Shown here piece by piece: positions 1 through 12,349 of a stretch of 64,000 nucleotides of DNA. Position numbers and translations under genes: made by a program. Location of the stretch: positions 1,364,001 through 1,428,000 of the forward strand of contig JAPNXP010000015.1 of NCBI GenBank assembly GCA_028753945.1. Direction: 5' to 3'. Each line of letters begins with the position of its first letter. Positions within the stretch are counted from its first letter, which is position 1. Below the pieces are notes generated by a model. The model did no database searches, was not told the DNA's origin, and saw nothing but the letters and a program-made list of their open reading frames with translations. This DNA is from Hexactinellida sp. DTS-2022 (Eukaryota; Porifera; Hexactinellida).

Positions 1-27
1 CTACGGAGAAAAAATAAAAATAAAAAA

Positions 28-141
28 TCCAAAATTGCAGCTGTGCCGACGCATGTTCCTTTGGTGGCACTATATTTTGTTGGTTGTTTATTGATAGTGC
101 CTCCAAAGGAACATGCTGTCGGCGCAGGCTGCAATTTGGGA
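28..141 (+). repeat. Junction hairpin 1
   Basis: About 115-bp near-palindrome. Arms of about 47 bp start TCCAAAATTGCAG and contain TGTGCCGAC then GCATGTTCCTTTGG; the loop is about 20 bp. The left arm reads GACGCATG, the right-arm complement reads GACAGCATG, a one-base asymmetry that gives the element an orientation. Confidence 0.85.
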
Positions 142-880
142 TTTTTTTTCGCAAAGTCATCAACGCCTCAAGGAGTCAAGAACCATTTGTTAATCGGTCC
201 AAGTCACAAGGAACGGTAGATAAATTTGAAGTTTATTTTCAATCATAAACCATCTAGAGTTTAAAGCCATTCATTCATTATGTATCGATAATAAATTATA
301 TTATTAGCTATTTATTTTAGCAATGTTATCCACGGTGATTTGAGTTTAGTCAACAAATTCCTTATATAATTATATTTTATTTAATCCATTGTATAGTAAT
401 ACTAGAATTAAATAGAAGCCAGCTGGAATTTATAAGCTAAATCAATATAATTATCGCAAGTTGAATCAATAGAGTAGGATTTAACAAGTTAAATCAATAT
501 AATTATTACAAGTTAAAACAATGGAATTAGATTTAACACTTTTAAAGAAATTGAAGTGTGAGTAAACAAAGAAATTTCAATCCCCATTTATGGCAGAAAT
601 TGAACCTTTATTGAAAGATTTCTTCTCCCATCAAACGCAGAATTTTATGGTGAATCCAAATATGAAATAAAATTTGAGGGTTTATTAAAGCATATTTTGA
701 GTTATGGACCAGACAAATTTTGAAGGGTGTTAAAGATGTGTCCAAAATGTGTTAATTAAAAATAGTAACCCCAGGTGCAAATTAGACGGTCCCATCGCAC
801 CTACATGCCTAGTTTCAGCCCATCAACTATAAAGCTCTGGCCAGGGCACCGTCTACGGAGAAAAGAAAAAAGAATAAAAA

Positions 881-994
881 TCCAAAATTGCAGCCTGTGC
901 CGACGCATGTTCCTTGGGGGCACTACATTTTGGTTGTGGTTTATTGATTGTGCCTCCAAAGGAACATGCTGTCGGCACAAGCTGCAATTTTGGA
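881..994 (+). repeat. Junction hairpin 2
   Basis: Same hairpin, plus orientation, between a short unit on the left and a long unit on the right. Confidence 0.85.
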
Positions 995-2300
995 TTTTTT
1001 TTCGCCATGTCATCATCACTATGAAGGTGTTAAATTATTTCAAAAAGGTGTTACAGAAGGCAACGACCCTTATTGAGTTGTAAGTTTCGTTTTGATCACT
1101 TCATTTCAAAGATATTCAAGTTTCAGTAGAATATAATAGCTGATGACTCAGCATTTTTTATGTGAGTGTTGGGTCATCACCCAACATCAACTAACCCATT
1201 TTAAATATCGAATTAACAAAATTGTAAAAACATATTTTTTTGACGATGTCATAATCACCTCAAGGTGTCAGGACCCACTTGTATAGGTGGCACGTGCCAT
1301 AAGGACCAATTGATAAATTGAAAGTTTGTTTCTATCTTGAATCATCTCTGAAATTAATGAAATTTAGCTAATTAGTATAAATATTTAATTAATTTATAAT
1401 TATTTAACACCATTATTATATACAGCAAAATAAATTAAGTTCAATTATTTGCAATTATTATTAATTTAAATTGAATTTCACTATAATATTTGAATTCCAC
1501 GTACTCGATAACCCCAATAATCCAATTGGAACCGTCTATAAGTTAAATACAAAAGGAATTAATTATAATTAATTACGTCAGTACATTAATTGTGCAAGAA
1601 TATTCTCGCTGAAGTATATATAATCACTTAATCTGTCGTTGTTGTGGAATGTTAAATCTTAACTGTTCTATCATAAACCATCTTGAGTTTAATGCCATTC
1701 ATTCATTATGTAGTGATAATAAGTTATATTATTTGTTAATTATTTTAGCAATGTTATCCATGGTTGGTTGAGTTGAGTCAACAAATTCCTTATATTATAT
1801 TATTTAATTTAATCCATTGTATAGTAATACTACAATTAAATAGAAGCCAGCTGGAATTTATAAGTTAAATCAATATAATTATCGCAAGTTGAATCACTAG
1901 AGTAGGATTTAACAAGTTAAATCAATATAATTATCACAAGTTGAAACAATAGAATTAGATTTAACACTTTTAAAGAAATTGAAGTGTGAGTAAACAAAGA
2001 AATTTCAATCCCCATTTATGGCAGAAATTGACCCCTTTATTGAAAGATTTCTTCTCCCATCAAACGCAGAATTTTATGGTGAATCCAAATATGAAATAAA
2101 ATTTGAGGGTTTATTAAAGCATATTTTGAGTTATGGACCAGACAAATTTTGAAAGGTGTTAAAGATGTGTGCAAAATTTCGTAATCAAAAATCGTAACAC
2201 CAGGTGCAAATTAGAAGGGCACTTCGCATCTACATGGCAAGTTTCAGCCCTCAATGTATAAAGGTGTGGCCAGGGTACCGTCTACGGAGAAAAAAAAACA

Positions 2301-2415
2301 TCCAAAATTGCAGCCTGTGCCGACGCATGTTCCTTTGTTGGCACTATATTTTGTTGGTTGTTTATTGATAGTGCCTCCAAAGGAACATGCTGTCGGCACA
2401 GGCTGCAATTTTGGA
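2301..2415 (+). repeat. Junction hairpin 3
   Basis: Same hairpin, plus orientation. About 20 bp beyond it the unit head is cut by a CGAGCCCTTCGG-family insertion. Confidence 0.85.
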
Positions 2416-2435
2416 TTTTTTTCGCCAAGTCACTA

Positions 2436-3113
2436 GCCCTTCGGTCTCGGCTTCGCGACGGTTTGGCGCTTCACACTTCAACTGATGGCCGCTGCGCGGC
2501 CTTTTATGCCATGAGCTGAATTATTTATTTGTATAAATCTGCTTGGCGTATTAATATACATATATTCCCCACAAAGTCATCTTTGTGGCCTTAGTTCATT
2601 CGTATCTGCGCGCCTAAAATTATGGACCATTTCAAATTAGAATATAGTATTTGAATCCTGTGGCTGGTAATTATACGTAATTAATTAATTCAGTAAATTA
2701 TATTGCAAAGTTATATTCCTAATCCTGAATTTAACTTCTGCATAATAATTAAATGTAAAAATTTAGGAAACATGCAATATATTTTATAATGTGTTAAAAT
2801 TTTGTGTCCACGAATCAAAATTGTAAGAGCTAAAATAAAATAAGTTCCCTACATGACTTTAGGATCCCATAATCGGTATACGTGCATCTGATAAAAACTG
2901 AAAGAATTATTCCCAAATATGTGCTTTTATGACGTCATAATCCCGTTATTTCGTTTAGAAAACCAATAGATTGTTGTCAGCGTGTAAATTTACCCCTGCA
3001 TGCAAATTTTCAGATCTCTAGACTAGAGCATATTGTCTTTCCTATTAAATTCTGGACAAACACACAAACAAAGGACTATTGTGTTTTCAATAGATAGATA
3101 GATACGTTATTCA
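2436..3113 (+). mobile_element. CGAGCCCTTCGG-family dispersed repeat, copy a
   Basis: Starts AGCCCTTCGGTCTCGG, followed within 90 bp by short GC-rich palindromes (GGCCGCTGCGCGGCC type). It ends with a C/A-rich stretch (TTCTGGACAAACACACAAAC) and a short TAGA microsatellite. The same two ends occur at 10163-12092 and 48430-48936, and the 3' body recurs at about 53380-53812. No ORF. Class unknown: shared 3' ends with a simple-repeat tail and one 5'-short copy recall a retroelement, but no reverse transcriptase is seen. Confidence 0.6.
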
Positions 3114-3198
3114 ACTCTGTAACAATGTTGTACAATGTATGTTTGGTTTGGTACAATTTAGTTGCATCAAGTAAATGACTTTGCAGTATTATAGAAAA

Positions 3199-3250
3199 GG
3201 GGGGTCCATTTCTGTAAAGTAAAATGATATTTTACAGATTTGGACCCCCC
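3199..3250. repeat. Short G-rich inverted repeat
   Basis: Arms GGGGGGTCCATTTCTGTAAA and its near-exact complement (one mismatch) enclose about 12 bp. It lies directly 5' of the decayed transposase fragment and may be a tiny MITE. Confidence 0.6.
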
Positions 3251-5036
3251 GGGCCAAATCTGTAGGGGGGGCCATTTCCGGCAAAACAGGCGTAGATATA
3301 ATGTACTAACACAAGTTTTGGCTCTTAAAACACATTTAATTTCTCCAGCCTGTTGTAAATATCTCCAGCAGATGCTTTGTCTAACTCTTCCTCATATCAA
3401 TACTCTACTCAAGTTATATTCTTCATCTGGCCTTGAAAGTTACTATTTTCCCTTCCTCAAACAAGCGACTCATTCTTTCTCTGATCCTGAAAAACATGTA
3501 ATTGTCCAATGGACGAAATTCATGTCAAATCGGATATTTCATATATTGGTGGTAAGATATATGGTGCTAGTTTAAGACCAGAAGATCCGGTCAAAACTGT
3601 ATTCGCTATCATGGTCTCTAGTCTTCAGAAAAAATGGTCCTGTATTGTTCGTTTGTTACCCTGTGCTTCTCTTTCAGCGGAAACGATATTCGCTATAGTG
3701 GCAGTGTTTCATCCAGACATTTAGGCAAGGGGGGGGAAAGTAGAGTTTTGGGAATGTGAGGGGGGGCGGCTTCAGCTTTGATCATTGATTCAATATATAT
3801 TTTCAAATCCCAAGGGGGGCATATAGGATCCAAGGGGGGGGGGGAAATGCCCCACCTCGCCCCTCCCTAAAAGAAACCCTGAGTGGTATTATGTATTCAA
3901 GATATAGAGCTTTGTGGTTTAGTTGTAGATATTATCTCTACCGACAACTATCCTCTCAATGTAAAATTATTCAAACTCTTCTCTAAAAATGGTAAGCTGG
4001 AAACTCAAGTACCGCATCCTTCTGATCCAAATCGGATTCTATTTCTCACCTTTGATTTTGTGCACATATTGAAGACAATACGAAATAACTGGTTGAATCT
4101 AAAGTCAGAGAGTAAGAGTTTTATTTACCCTAATTTAGAAGATATACAAACCAATTATTGTTCCTATCCTTTGAGACTGTGCCAGCTTCTTTCCGCGATG
4201 TCCGTACCTTATATCTTTCTGAGAAAGAAAGCTTGGCAAAACTAGCTCCAAGGTTAACATTTAAAGCATGTTTTCCTTCTTGTTTAGAACGTCAGAATGT
4301 GAAATTAGTTTTAAAGGTCATACATTAATCCACAATATCTGCTTTAACCATTCAAAATGACCAACGTTGTGCTGCATATATATCTAATACTTCAGATTTT
4401 CTTGACATTATCTTATCTTTATGGAAAATGTTCAATGTAAATGCTCCATTCAAGTATGTTCGTTTAAACGATCCACCCTCTCAACCATTCACCTTTAATG
4501 ACGACCGCTTTGCCTTTTTAGATCGTATAGTTTGTTGGTTAGTCGCTTGGGATTCACTTCCTGGGAAAGATGGGAAATTAAGCAAACAAACTTTCACAAG
4601 CTTAAGACATGCCTGCCTTGTTTTACCACAAATAACTAACTATCTGGCGGGCACATGTGGATATTCATACCTTTTAACCTCTTTCTTACAGACGGACCCT
4701 TTGGAACATCGATTCGGAATTTATCGTATGATGTCAGGTGCCAATTACTACATTTCTTATCTGCAAATATTAGAAGCTGAGCGACGTCTGAAAATTTCAA
4801 ATATTTTAAATCTATTTTCCTATCAGTCTGAATCTTGTAGTTATTCTTTACAAGAATTTATCCAATCCTTTTCTTCTGAAGAGAAGGCATCTTCGCTTCG
4901 GATACTGATTTTGATCTTGACCCTTTCCTTAATGAAATTTCAGATCTATCCAACATTGAGTCAGTGTGATGCCCAAACACTTCAATCATTAGCTTTTATA
5001 GCCGGATATGCCGCACACCAATACCTTAAACCATAG
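3240..5036 (+). pseudogene. P-element-like transposase, decayed copy 1
   Basis: Three or more reading frames are needed to follow homology to the transposase at 17876-20797. In order: RRYNVLTQVL.. (about 3290-3500), DEIHVKSDISYIGGK then FAIMVSSLQKKWSC (3509-3700), CGLVVDIISTDNYPLNVKLF (3900-4245), and DPLEHRFGIYRMMSGANYY near the end (4428-5036, last motif IAGYAAHQYL). The N-terminal THAP zinc finger and the C-terminal Cys-rich part are missing, so it is truncated at both ends. A 180-bp MITE (3702-3881) splits it. The protein is closer to the minus-strand copy at 5400-7740 than to the element at 17632-21057. Inactive. Confidence 0.8.
3702..3881. mobile_element. CAGNGTTTC-ended MITE inside P-like copy 1
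   Basis: Ends CAGTGTTTC and GAAACCCTG are inverted, and the interior is rich in G runs. AGTGG stands directly on both sides (3697-3701, 3882-3886), a possible 5-bp target duplication. Homology to transposase resumes after it, showing an insertion. The ends resemble the MITE at 62318-62479. Confidence 0.6.
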
Positions 5037-5399
5037 CCTACTATACATAATGCCCCACAGTAACTTGATAATTTTGGACCATGGATGCGGTCGAAGATGG
5101 ATTTGTAAATTCTAAATTAAGTCAATTGCAAGCTGAATTATTGATAAACTAGGTGTCTAATATTTAATTTAAGTATTTTGTGTCCATTGTAAATAAAAAT
5201 ACTGTCGTATTCCCCTTCCTTGTATGAATTAGCTAATATCACTAATGATTAGACTGGACAATAATTAATAAATTTAATATACATCTATGTAATAGTACAA
5301 AAGTACACATCTATATAATAGTTAATTAAGTAGAAAACATCATTAATGTATTATGCATTTTCTTAAACAAGAAACAATAATACACATTATACAAGTAAC
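5037..5399. other. AT-rich gap between two facing P-like copies
   Basis: No ORF or repeat end recognised. The C-terminal sides of the plus copy (left) and the minus copy (right) face each other here. Confidence 0.5.
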
Positions 5400-7740
5400 A
5401 TTAGATTAAACGATACAAACCGAAATGGTGCTCTAGTGGGTCTGTCTGTAAGAAAGATGTTAGGAGATAAGAAAATCCACAATTTTCTAACAGATGGCTA
5501 GTTATTTGGGGTAACGCAACACAAGCATGTCTAAAGCTTGTAAAAGTTTGGAGACCTAATTTTCCTTCCTTTCCATTTCCAGGGAGTGATCTCCAGGCTT
5601 CTAAGTTCTAACCAATAGACAACTCGCCTCAAAAAAGAAAAGCGCTCGTCATTACCACGAATGGGCTAGAGAATGCATCGTTTAAACGGACATGGTTATA
5701 TGGAATGTTTACATTAAACATTTTCCAGAGCGAGAGAAGAATTTTGGAAAAAATCCGACGTATCAGTTTGTAATTCTAGACAACATAGGTCATTTTGAAC
5801 AGCTAAAGCAGCTACTGTTGATTCATGAATAACTTTTAAGACAAGTTTGACATTTTGGCGCTCTAGAATAGAAGGGTAACAAGATCTCAAAGTTAGGCGT
5901 TGGGCAAGTTTGGTTTCTCTGAATTGTAAAGGACTCTGACATCCCGAAAAGAAGCTGAACATAATCTCAAAGGAAAGGAACAGTAATCTGTGTGAAAATT
6001 GTATAAATCAGGATAAGCGAAAGTTTTGCTGTCAGATATTTGATTGAGCAAATTATTTCGAATCGTTTTTATAATGTGGTCAAAATAAAACGTAAGAAAA
6101 AGTGGCCTGTTGATATCATAAGGATGAAGTACTTGAGTCTCTAGCATACCAACAGGGGAAACAATTTGAAGAGTTCACATTTAGAGGATAGTTATCAGTT
6201 GAAATTACCTGAACCAGTAGTCCACAAAGTTTAATATCTTCAATACAAGATTGTATAACAGAAAATATCTTTTCAGCAGAAATAAATGCGCATGGCAATA
6301 AACGGACAATACAGGACCAATTTTTATGAAGACTAGATACCATGATAGCAAATACTGTTTTGGTTGGATCATCAGGATTTAGATTATAACCAACTAGTTT
6401 TCCTCCTTTGTAAGTAAGATATGTCCGATTTGATGTGTATTTCATCCATTTGGATAATGACATGCTTTTGTTCAGTAGAAATATATTTAGTCGCTTGTTT
6501 AAGAAAAGATAAGAATTCCTTTTCAAGTCCAAAAGAGTGATAAAACTATTCTAAAGGTATGGAAGTGTGGAAGAGATAAACAAGGTAACTCTGGAGATAC
6601 TTGTAGCAAGCTGGCGAAATCAGATGTGGTTTAAGTGCCAAAATTTGGGTGATCAAATTATATCTGCGACTGTTTTAGGAATGAGGCTATTTTCTAGCTG
6701 ACAAAGAATGAAGAAAAGCTCTGGACAATCGAAAAATTCATCAGAAGTAGGAACTTTTTCAATTGCTTGTTGTACAGTCGAAACTGGGTTTTTTTGCCCC
6801 CGTAAATGCATGGAAAAAGAGGCAAAAAAACCCGATACGCAAAAAAACCCGTATTTAACAATATACAGTTCTATGAGGTTATGAAGAAACAAGGAGAAGC
6901 AAGGAGGCAAAATAACCCGATAAGGCAAAAAACCCCGATTTCGACTGTATATGTTCCATTGCCATAGAAATAGGGGTAGCGTATGTACATTCGGTATTAG
7001 AGGTATAGGCTGGTGTAAAATTCATAATTTTCACTTAAAATTGACTCAAGCAGTCGAGTATCACTGATAGAGCATGTAGAGAGAGGGATAACATCACCGT
7101 TATAAAATGCTTTTATAGACAAATCGGATTCAACTATCAAGTAAACATCGACCAAAATATTTGAATTCAGCAAGTGAGGACGCATAAAAATTAGACTCTG
7201 CTCATTCGGAAACCATAATGACCATTAGGTAAAGAAATACAAGTTAACTTCACTTTCAAATCCTGAAAACCGTGTATCAAATACTTCTCCTTCTCTTCAG
7301 TCTGTGATGTCAAGCGAAGTGCTACAGCCTGCTGGAGTAGTTCATCGTATTTCGAATCGAAGGAGAGACGTCTGCGTTTTGTAGTAGACTGTAAATAGTA
7401 GTCTGATGGATAAACTGGTACTGTCCAATCTTTTAACTTGGGATATTTGTGTGGATACTCGTGGTAAGTCCCATCTCCGTTAGGAACTTTGCGGGTGTAC
7501 TCAATATACTCTTCTCTAAAATGTTTCACGCATACAAAACAGTTTTCAGATTATCTACATCTTCTCTATGCAGAGCTCGAATCCAAGACTCTCTAATTCA
7601 TCCGGCTGTCGAGGCATTCTGAATACAGGAATACGATCTCTGGATTATACACGTAGTTACTCGAACAACAGGGAGCAGAGCATGTATTCAGCATTCTGAT
7701 TGATGTAGTTGCTAATATATAACAAAAGGAATCTTGTATA
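5400..7740 (-). pseudogene. P-element-like THAP transposase, decayed copy 2
   Basis: Read right to left. A broken THAP finger occupies about 7720-7530 (IPVFRMPRQPDE, WIRALHREDVDNL, VKHFREEYIEY), aligning with the intact THAP domain at 20797. Then come linker sequence (7529-6997), FILCQLENS (about 6700), GGKLVGYNLNPDDPTKTVFA with SCIVRLLPC (6532-6300), STDNYPLNV, DHIIKTIRNN (about 6070) and YPSILERQNVKLVLKV (5890-5800). Frames change at least five times and a 173-bp MITE (6775-6947) interrupts it. P transposases bind element ends through THAP and cut through an RNase H-like core; this copy cannot. Confidence 0.8.
6775..6947. mobile_element. TA-flanked CAGTCGAAA MITE
   Basis: Termini CAGTCGAAA and TTTCGACTG, about 24 bp inverted with a GGGTTTTTTTGCC inner part, and TA on both sides. 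Tc1/mariner-superfamily style (pogo-like), non-autonomous, inserted in P-like copy 2. Confidence 0.75.
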
Positions 7741-7782
7741 ATTAGTATGGGAGTGGGTATGTTGAAAAGTGATTATAAAAAA

Positions 7783-7897
7783 TCCAAAATTGCAGCCTGT
7801 GCCGACGCATGTTCCTTTGGTGGCACTATATTTTGTTGGTTGAGTATTGTTAGTGCCTCCAATGGAACATGCTCTCGGAACAGGCTGCAATTTTGGA
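7783..7897 (+). repeat. Junction hairpin 4
   Basis: Plus orientation. It starts block II directly next to non-array DNA, with no unit tail on its left. Confidence 0.85.
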
Positions 7898-8631
7898 TTT
7901 TTTTTCGCCAAGTCATCAACGCCCAAGGTGTGAAGAAGCGTTTGTTATTTGATCTGAGTCACAAGGAACGATTGTTGAATTTGAAGTTTGTTTCTATCAT
8001 AAACCATCTTGAGTTTAATGCCATTCATTCATTATGTATTGATAATAAATTATATTATTCGTTATTTATTTTAGCAATGTTATCCACGGTTAAGTTGAAT
8101 TAAGTCAACAAATTCCTTATTTAATTTAATTTGTATTTATTCATTAAATAGTAATACTACAATGAAATAGAAGCCAGCTGCAATTTATAAGTTAAATCAA
8201 TATAATTATCGCAAGTTGAATCAATAGAGTAAGATTTAACAAGTTAAATCAATAAGTTTATTACAAGTTGAAACAATGAAATTAGATTTCACAGTTTTAT
8301 TGAAATTGAAGTGTTGAGTAAACAAAGGAATTTCAACTCCCATTTATGGCAGAAATTAAACCAATTTTAACAAATTTTCTTCTCCCATCAGACGCACAAT
8401 TTTGAGATGAATCTAAATATGAAATAAAATTTTGGGGTTTATTAAAACATATTCTGAGTTATGGACCAGACAAATTTTGAAAGGTGTTAAAGATGTGTCA
8501 AAAATTTCTTAATATAAATTCATAACCCCAGGTGTAAATTAGACGGACCCTACGCAACTACATGCCAAGTTTCAGCCCTCAATGTATACAGGTGTGTCCA
8601 GGGCACCTGCTACGGAGAAATAAAATAAAAA

Positions 8632-8745
8632 TCCAAAATTGCAGCCTGTGCCGACGCATGTTCCTTTGGTGGCACTATATTTTGTTGGTGGTTTTTGATA
8701 GTGCCTCCAAAGGAACATGCTGTCGGCGCAGGCTGAAATTTTGGA
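8632..8745 (+). repeat. Junction hairpin 5
   Basis: Plus orientation, between two short units. Right arm has one extra mismatch (GGCTGAAATTTT). Confidence 0.85.
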
Positions 8746-9473
8746 TTTTTTTCGCCAAGTCATCAACGCCCAAGGTGTGAAGAACCATTTGTTAATTGGT
8801 CGGAGTCACAAGGAACGATTGTTGAATTTGAAGTTTGTTTCTATCATAAACCATCTAGAGATTAATGCCATTCATTCATTGTGTATTGATATTAAATTAT
8901 ATTATTCGTTATATATTTTAGCAATGTTATCCACGGTTGGTTGAGTTGAGTCAACAAATTCCTTATATTATATTATTATATTTAATCCATTGTATAGTAA
9001 TACTACTACAATTAAATAGAAGCCAGCTGGAATTTATAAGTTAAATCAATTTAATCATTGCAAGTTGAAACAATAGAGTAGGATTTAACAAGTTAAATCA
9101 ATATAATTATTACTAGTTGAAACAATGGAATTAGATAACACAGTTTACTGAAAATGAAGTGTGAGTAAACAAAGAAATTTCAACCCCCATTTATTGCAGA
9201 AATTAAACCCTTTATTGAAAGTTTTCTTCTCAAATCAGACGCAGAATTTTATGGCGAATCCAAATGTGAAATAAAATTTGGGGGTTTAGTAAAACAATTT
9301 TTAAGTTATGGACCAGACAAAATTTGAAAGGTGTTAAAGATGTGTCAAAAATTTCTTAATCAAAAATCGTAACCCCAGGTGCAAATTAGACGGTCCCATC
9401 GCACCTACATGCCAAGTTTCAGCCCATCAACTATAAAGCTCTGGCCAGGGCACCGTCTACGGAGAAAAAATAA

Positions 9474-9588
9474 TCCAAAATTGCAGCCTGTGCCGACGCA
9501 TGTTCCTTTGGTGGCACAATATTTTGTTGTTGGTTTATTGATAGTGCCTCCAAAGGAACATGCTGTCGGCACAAGCTGCAATTTTGGA
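9474..9588 (+). repeat. Junction hairpin 6
   Basis: Plus orientation, short unit on the left, long unit on the right. Confidence 0.85.
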
Positions 9589-10162
9589 TTTTTTTTTCGC
9601 TATCTCATCATCACTATGAAGGTGTTAAATTATTTCAAAAAGGTGTTTCAGAAGGCATCGACCCTTAGAGTGGTGGAAGTTTCCATTTAGTTCACTTCAT
9701 TTTAGAGATATTCAAGTTTGAGTAGAATATAACAGCTGATGACTCAGCATTTTTTATGTGAGTGTTGGGTCATCTCCCATACATGAACTAACCCATTTTA
9801 TATATCGAATTAACAAAATTGTAAAAATACATTTTCTTGACGATGTCATAATCACCACAAGGTGTCAAGACCCACTTGTATAGGTGGTACCTGCCATAAA
9901 GACCAATTGATAAATTGAAAGTTTGTTTCTATCTTGTATCATCTCTGAGATTAATGAAATTTAGCTAACTAGTTTAAATATTTAATTAATAAATTAATAA
10001 TTTAACACCATTATTATGTACAGCAAAATAAATAAAGTCAATTATTTGCACTTATTATTAATTAATTCGAATTTCAATATCATATTTGAATTCAGTCCAA
10101 TCGATAACCCCAATAATCCAATTGGAACCGTCTATAAGTTAAATACAAAAGGAATTAATTAT

Positions 10163-12092
10163 AACGAGCCCTTCGGTCTCGGTCGCTTTGCGACAGATCG
10201 GGCTACACACCTCAAGTTAACGGCCGCTATGCGGCCTTACTCCTCACCCTTCTGCCATGGAAAATGGTAGAAAGGGACGTTATATAGATCCCTATATAAG
10301 ATTTCCATTTTTTAACTTGTTTTTCATATTCTTTTAAACGCGAAATTCGTGTTCAGCATACTTGTTTACCTAAAATACCCGTTGAAAGCTAACTTCTAGG
10401 TTGATTTTAAATTTTCGTTAATTTGTTTACCTATTTGTGTCAACAACAACAACAAATATTTATATTATAAATTTATAAATGCGAAATTCGAAATCAGCAT
10501 AATTGTTAACCTATATATCCGTTGAAAGCTAACTTCTAGGTTGATTTTGAATTTTCATAAATTTGTTTACCTATTTTGTGTCAACAACAACAACAAATAT
10601 TAAGGTGTTACCCCCTTGATATTTCGACACCCGACGACCTAATGTTTTTATTGCGTTTTTGGATAGTACTAAGTATTCTAAGATATCCCTGCAAATATTA
10701 GAGTTCTACTATCTATTAATCCATAGTTATGAACTATGTAAGTTTCAATACAGTACTAATCCATACTAGCCAATAATTGAATTTTGAACCTTTATTTCAT
10801 TTTTTAGCCCGAAACATGTCAATTATATATTATACCTGAGTCGATTCTCGAGGGTTTCAACCGCATCAGAATTTCAAAATTCCTCCGTCTTCCCCAACTT
10901 ATTGTCATTTTTGTGAAATTGGTCCAAAAAATTGCCAAAATTTTGATTAAAAGTGTCCTAATTGAATAATTTTGTATTATAAGGCCAAAACTGCCGCGGT
11001 TGAAACCCTTCATCTACGTTTCCTGATCATTTTAAAAAAAAGTTTGACTTTCTATGATAAATATTCTGGATTTTACATTTTTTTTCCCAAACTCACTTTT
11101 TTTTTTATTCAAATTTTTTTTTAAAGTAAATATTACGTAATTTAATTTTTTGTTTCTTAAATATTTTCGATTTTTCTGCATTTTTTTAAAAAAAAAATCA
11201 CGGGTGACATTCTCTGTATCATTTAGAGTATTGCTGGAAGAAAATATCCCACTTTTAAAATTCCAATTATTTCCCGAAATTTCATGCACGTATGCCCTTT
11301 TAAAAATTTTTTTTTTTTTTCTTAAATATTTTCGATTTTTTCTGACTTTAAAAAAAAAAAAAAATTATGGGTGACAATCAGTATATCATACAGAGTATTC
11401 CTGGTAAGAAATATTTTCACAATCAATGCCCCTGAATATCAAGGGGGAAACACCTTAATATGATAAATTTATAAACGCAAAATTCGAAATCAGCATACTT
11501 GTTTACCTATAATACCCGTTGAAAGCAAACTTCTAGGTTGATTTTGAATTTCATTAATTTGTTTACCTATTTTGTGTAAACAACAACAACAAATATTAAG
11601 ATGAGAAATTTATAAACGCGAAATTCGAAATCAGCATACTTGTTTACCTATAATACCCGTTGGAAGCTAACTTCTAGGTTGATTTTGAATTTCATTAATT
11701 TGTTTACCTATTTTGTGTAAACAACAACAACAAATATTAAGATGATAAATTTATAAACGCGAAATTCGAAATCAGCATACTTGTTTACGTATAATACCCG
11801 TTGGAAGCTAACTTCTAGGTTGATTTTGAATTTCATTAATTTGTTTACCTATTTTGTGTAAACAACAGCAACAAATATTAATATGAGAAATTTATAAACG
11901 CGAAATTCGTGTTCAGCATACTTGTTTACCCCTTATAACTTTTGTTTACCAATTATAACATTTGAAAGTTAGTTTATATCTCATATATAAATGCGGTTTC
12001 TATTCCCCCATCACTTTAATACAATCCGGACAAACAAACAAACACACACACACACAAACACACAACAATCGAGATTTAATAATATAGATTAT
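10163..12092 (+). mobile_element. CGAGCCCTTCGG-family dispersed repeat, copy b
   Basis: Interrupts a long unit at AATTAATTATA. Starts ACGAGCCCTTCGGTCTCGG with palindromes GTCGCTTTGCGAC and GGCCGCTATGCGGCC, and ends in a CAAACACACAC tract plus AATATAGATTATA. The interior holds several direct copies of a ~140-bp repeat (from about 10334, 10469, 11459, 11603, 11745; a shorter last one near 11885), each carrying GCGAAATTCG, CCCGTTGAAAGC or a variant, and CAACAACAACAAATATT. A TTAA-flanked MITE (10604-11454) sits between repeat copies. No coding sequence seen. Confidence 0.7.
10604..11454. mobile_element. TTAA-flanked 851-bp MITE
   Basis: 20-bp inverted ends, GGTGTTACCCCCTTGATATT with one mismatch, each flanked by TTAA (10600-10603, 11455-11458). 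The repeat it interrupts reads through a single TTAA in neighbouring copies, supporting the target duplication. TTAA targets are typical of piggyBac and Kolobok elements. The interior is homopolymer-rich and has a ~100-bp direct duplication (about 11145-11260 and 11310-11415). The Lys/Phe-rich ORFs in it are composition artefacts. Confidence 0.8.
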
Positions 12093-12349
12093 ATACGTCA
12101 GTACATTAATTGTGCAAGAATATTCTCGCCGAAATAAATATAATCACTTAATCTGTCGTTGTTGTGGAATGTAAAATCTTAACGGTTGTATCATAAACCA
12201 TCTTGAGTTTAATGCCATTCATTCATTATGTATTGATAATAAGTTATATTATTAGGTATTTATTTAAGCAATGTTATCCACGGTGATTTGAGTTTAGTCA
12301 ACAAATTCCTTATATTATTATATTTTATTTAATCCATTGTATAGTAATA

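Larger units (their letters stand above)
1..2434 (+). repeat. Hairpin-linked repeat array, block I
   Basis: Two complete plus-oriented array units separated by hairpins: a short unit (about 142-870) and a long unit (about 995-2290). Each unit begins just after a hairpin with a TTTTCGCC..GTCATC head and ends with a tail reading ..GGCCAGGGCACC GTCTACGGAG followed by an A/T-rich microsatellite. The same block recurs at 15800-17631 plus 21058-21671 at a constant offset of 15799 up to about 1830, with no differences in the stretches I compared. The block stops at about 2435, where a CGAGCCCTTCGG-family element interrupts it. No gene is recognised; the 60-100-codon ORFs over the hairpins are by-products of the repeat. 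Confidence 0.85.

Noticed and set aside
775-1083. Recurrent 60-120-codon ORFs starting MQIRRSHRTYMP or MMTWRKK at nearly every hairpin
   Set aside because: They run through the palindrome on both strands, end at random and change frame between copies; by-products of the repeat, not genes.
3240-5036. Intact host gene of THAP9 type
   Set aside because: Several frame changes, no THAP finger, no C-terminus and a MITE inside.
11032-11374. Overlapping Lys/Phe-rich ORFs
   Set aside because: Located in homopolymer runs inside a MITE; composition artefact.
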